NCBI GenBank assembly: GCA_013824385.1
Contig: PNNU01000162.1
Location: 1-7,350 of the forward strand
Reading direction: 5' to 3'
Source: Anaerolinea sp.
GTDB taxonomy: Bacteria > Chloroflexota > Anaerolineae > Anaerolineales > Anaerolineaceae
Length of the DNA stretch: 7,350 nucleotides
A program made the translations under genes and the position numbers. This document shows positions 6,183 through 7,350 of the stretch, piece by piece (position 1 is the stretch's first letter; each line of letters opens with the position of its first letter). The notes beneath the pieces were generated by a model, which did no database searches, had not been told where the DNA came from, and was given only the letters and a program-made list of their open reading frames with translations.

Positions 6183-6193
6183 CTTAATAGTGT
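6180..6193. repeat. Small inverted repeat directly after the oxidoreductase stop codon
   Basis: ACACT and AGTGT flank TAAT, a 5-base-pair stem with a four-base loop that begins at the base following the TAG stop. It overlaps the operator-like box. The stem is weak and no T tract follows, so termination is doubtful. Confidence 0.35.
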
Positions 6194-7350
6194 CTATTTA
6201 ATATCTGCAACATTTACCCTGCGGCCTGTGTCGGATGATACGATTGCAGCTTCAAGCACCTGCATATCGAGCATCCCATCACGAAGACTGGGAGTTATCT
6301 TGGTTCCCTTTTCAAGAGCAGCCAGAAAATCAACCACAGCATGGGTAAACTCATGTTCATATCCGATAATATGACCAGGCGGCCACCATGCACCCACATA
6401 GGGATGCGTGGAATTGGTTACCAGGATGGTTCTGAAACCCTGTTCATCCACCGGATCAGCAAGATTTAAATATTGCAATTCATTCATACGCTCGAGATCA
6501 AAAGCCAGACTACCTTTGCTGCCATAGATTTCGAAATAATTGAAGTTTTTCCGTCCACTGGCAAATCGGCTTGATTCAAATGCGCCCAAAGCACCATTTT
6601 CAAATTCAGCGACCATGAAGGCGGCATCATCTACTGTGACTTTGCCTTTTTCTGCCGCACCAGTACCTGATTTAAAGGTTCCAGCATCTTTACCAGGAAG
6701 AGGTCTTTCAGTGATGAAAGTTTTCAACATGGCAGAGACGGATTTTACTTCTCCGACCAGGTAACGCGCCAAATCGACGCTGTGTGAATTCAGATCGTAG
6801 TGCGGACCTGCCCCCGCGAATTGCTTTTGCAGATGCCAGGTCAGTGGAAAATTGGGATCCGTGATCCAATCTTGCAAATAAGTACCCCGCCAATGGAAGA
6901 TCTGGCCAATCTTGCCCTCATCAATCAATTTCTTAGCAAAAGCGATAGCAGGAGTGCGGCGGTAATTATGGTTGACATAGTGCAAGACGCCGGCTTTTTC
7001 TGCAGCTTCATACATTTCTTTGGCTTCGGTGAAGTTTAATGCAAGTGGCTTTTCACAAAAAATATGTTTTCCGTTTTTGGCTGCTGCCAGCACTATATCT
7101 TTGTGTAAGTATGTTGGGGTGCAGACATCAATAATATCAATGTCCTTACGCTCTACCACTTTCTTCCAATCACCTACCGATTCTTCCCACCCCCAGTTTT
7201 TAGCAAAATTCGAGGTGGCTTCTAAATCTTGACCGCAAGCGACTTTTAAGACCGGAGTTAACCCGACGTTAAAAAATTTTGGCGCCTGAGACCAGGCATT
7301 GCTATGGGCTTTGCCCATAAATTTCGTCCCTATGATTGCAACATTAACCT
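6194..7350 (-). CDS. Gfo/Idh/MocA family oxidoreductase (5' end missing, runs off the right edge)
   Basis: This is an NAD(P)-dependent sugar or polyol dehydrogenase/reductase. The reading frame continues past the Met at 7318 to the window edge: ten further codons give VNVAIIGTKF, the first strand and start of the dinucleotide-binding loop, so the true start lies outside and 7318 is internal. 384 codons are visible, nearly the full length. Counting from the first visible residue: nucleotide loop GTKFMG (7-12) with lysine at the second glycine position, the family motif EKP with K100, and D185 and H189 in the DLNSH segment expected in the active site. The central region holds the mixed sheet of the C-terminal domain (for example FEIYGSKGSLAFD, 272-284). 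It precedes the isomerase-like gene by 102 bases. Substrates in this family include inositols, glucose-derived sugars, levoglucosan and disaccharides; none can be chosen here. Confidence 0.93.
   Translation of the reverse strand, partial: VNVAIIGTKFMGKAHSNAWSQAPKFFNVGLTPVLKVACGQDLEATSNFAKNWGWEESVGDWKKVVERKDIDIIDVCTPTYLHKDIVLAAAKNGKHIFCEKPLALNFTEAKEMYEAAEKAGVLHYVNHNYRRTPAIAFAKKLIDEGKIGQIFHWRGTYLQDWITDPNFPLTWHLQKQFAGAGPHYDLNSHSVDLARYLVGEVKSVSAMLKTFITERPLPGKDAGTFKSGTGAAEKGKVTVDDAAFMVAEFENGALGAFESSRFASGRKNFNYFEIYGSKGSLAFDLERMNELQYLNLADPVDEQGFRTILVTNSTHPYVGAWWPPGHIIGYEHEFTHAVVDFLAALEKGTKITPSLRDGMLDMQVLEAAIVSSDTGRRVNVADIK

Overview
The window is a bacterial sugar-utilisation locus. Every gene I can support lies on the minus strand, so transcription runs from right to left. 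Base composition is moderate in the genes, and the 309-base gap at 4451-4759 is clearly AT-rich. Genes are tightly packed, with good Shine-Dalgarno sequences and a near-consensus sigma-70 promoter. The protein families (RbsA/RbsC-type ABC transporter, ROK regulator, ketose 3-epimerase, Gfo/Idh/MocA oxidoreductase, fucose-isomerase-like protein) occur in many heterotrophic bacteria, including Chloroflexota, Firmicutes, Thermotogota and Spirochaetota. I cannot fix the phylum from sequence alone.

Layout in the direction of transcription. (1) 7350-6194: Gfo/Idh/MocA oxidoreductase whose N-terminus is cut by the right edge. (2) 6193-6092: a 102-base gap with two inverted repeats and a catabolite-repression/LacI-like operator. 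(3) 6091-4760: a divergent L-fucose/L-arabinose-isomerase-fold protein starting with TTG. (4) 4759-4451: a 309-base regulatory gap with a strong promoter, a 13-base tandem repeat at the predicted transcription start, and several palindromes in the leader. (5) 4450-3143: a ROK-family regulator with winged helix-turn-helix. (6) 3128-2280: a D-tagatose/D-psicose (allulose) 3-epimerase-family enzyme. (7) 2252-666: the ATP-binding subunit of a sugar ABC importer. (8) 664-1: its permease, cut by the left edge.

Items 5 to 8 have gaps of only 14, 27 and 1 bases and look like one operon driven by the promoter at 4634-4661. Items 1 and 2 to 3 form an upstream unit that may have its own control. The likely logic is uptake of a monosaccharide or related polyol or sugar acid by the RbsA/RbsC-like importer, followed by interconversion through NAD(P)-dependent oxidation/reduction, aldose-ketose isomerisation and C3 epimerisation, under control of the ROK protein. 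The substrate cannot be read from the sequence. No substrate-binding protein and no dedicated sugar kinase are visible. The window holds no CRISPR array, transposase, phage gene, tRNA or rRNA that I can see. The most interesting parts are the intergenic regulatory architecture and the unusual enzyme set, not an exotic defence or mobile system.
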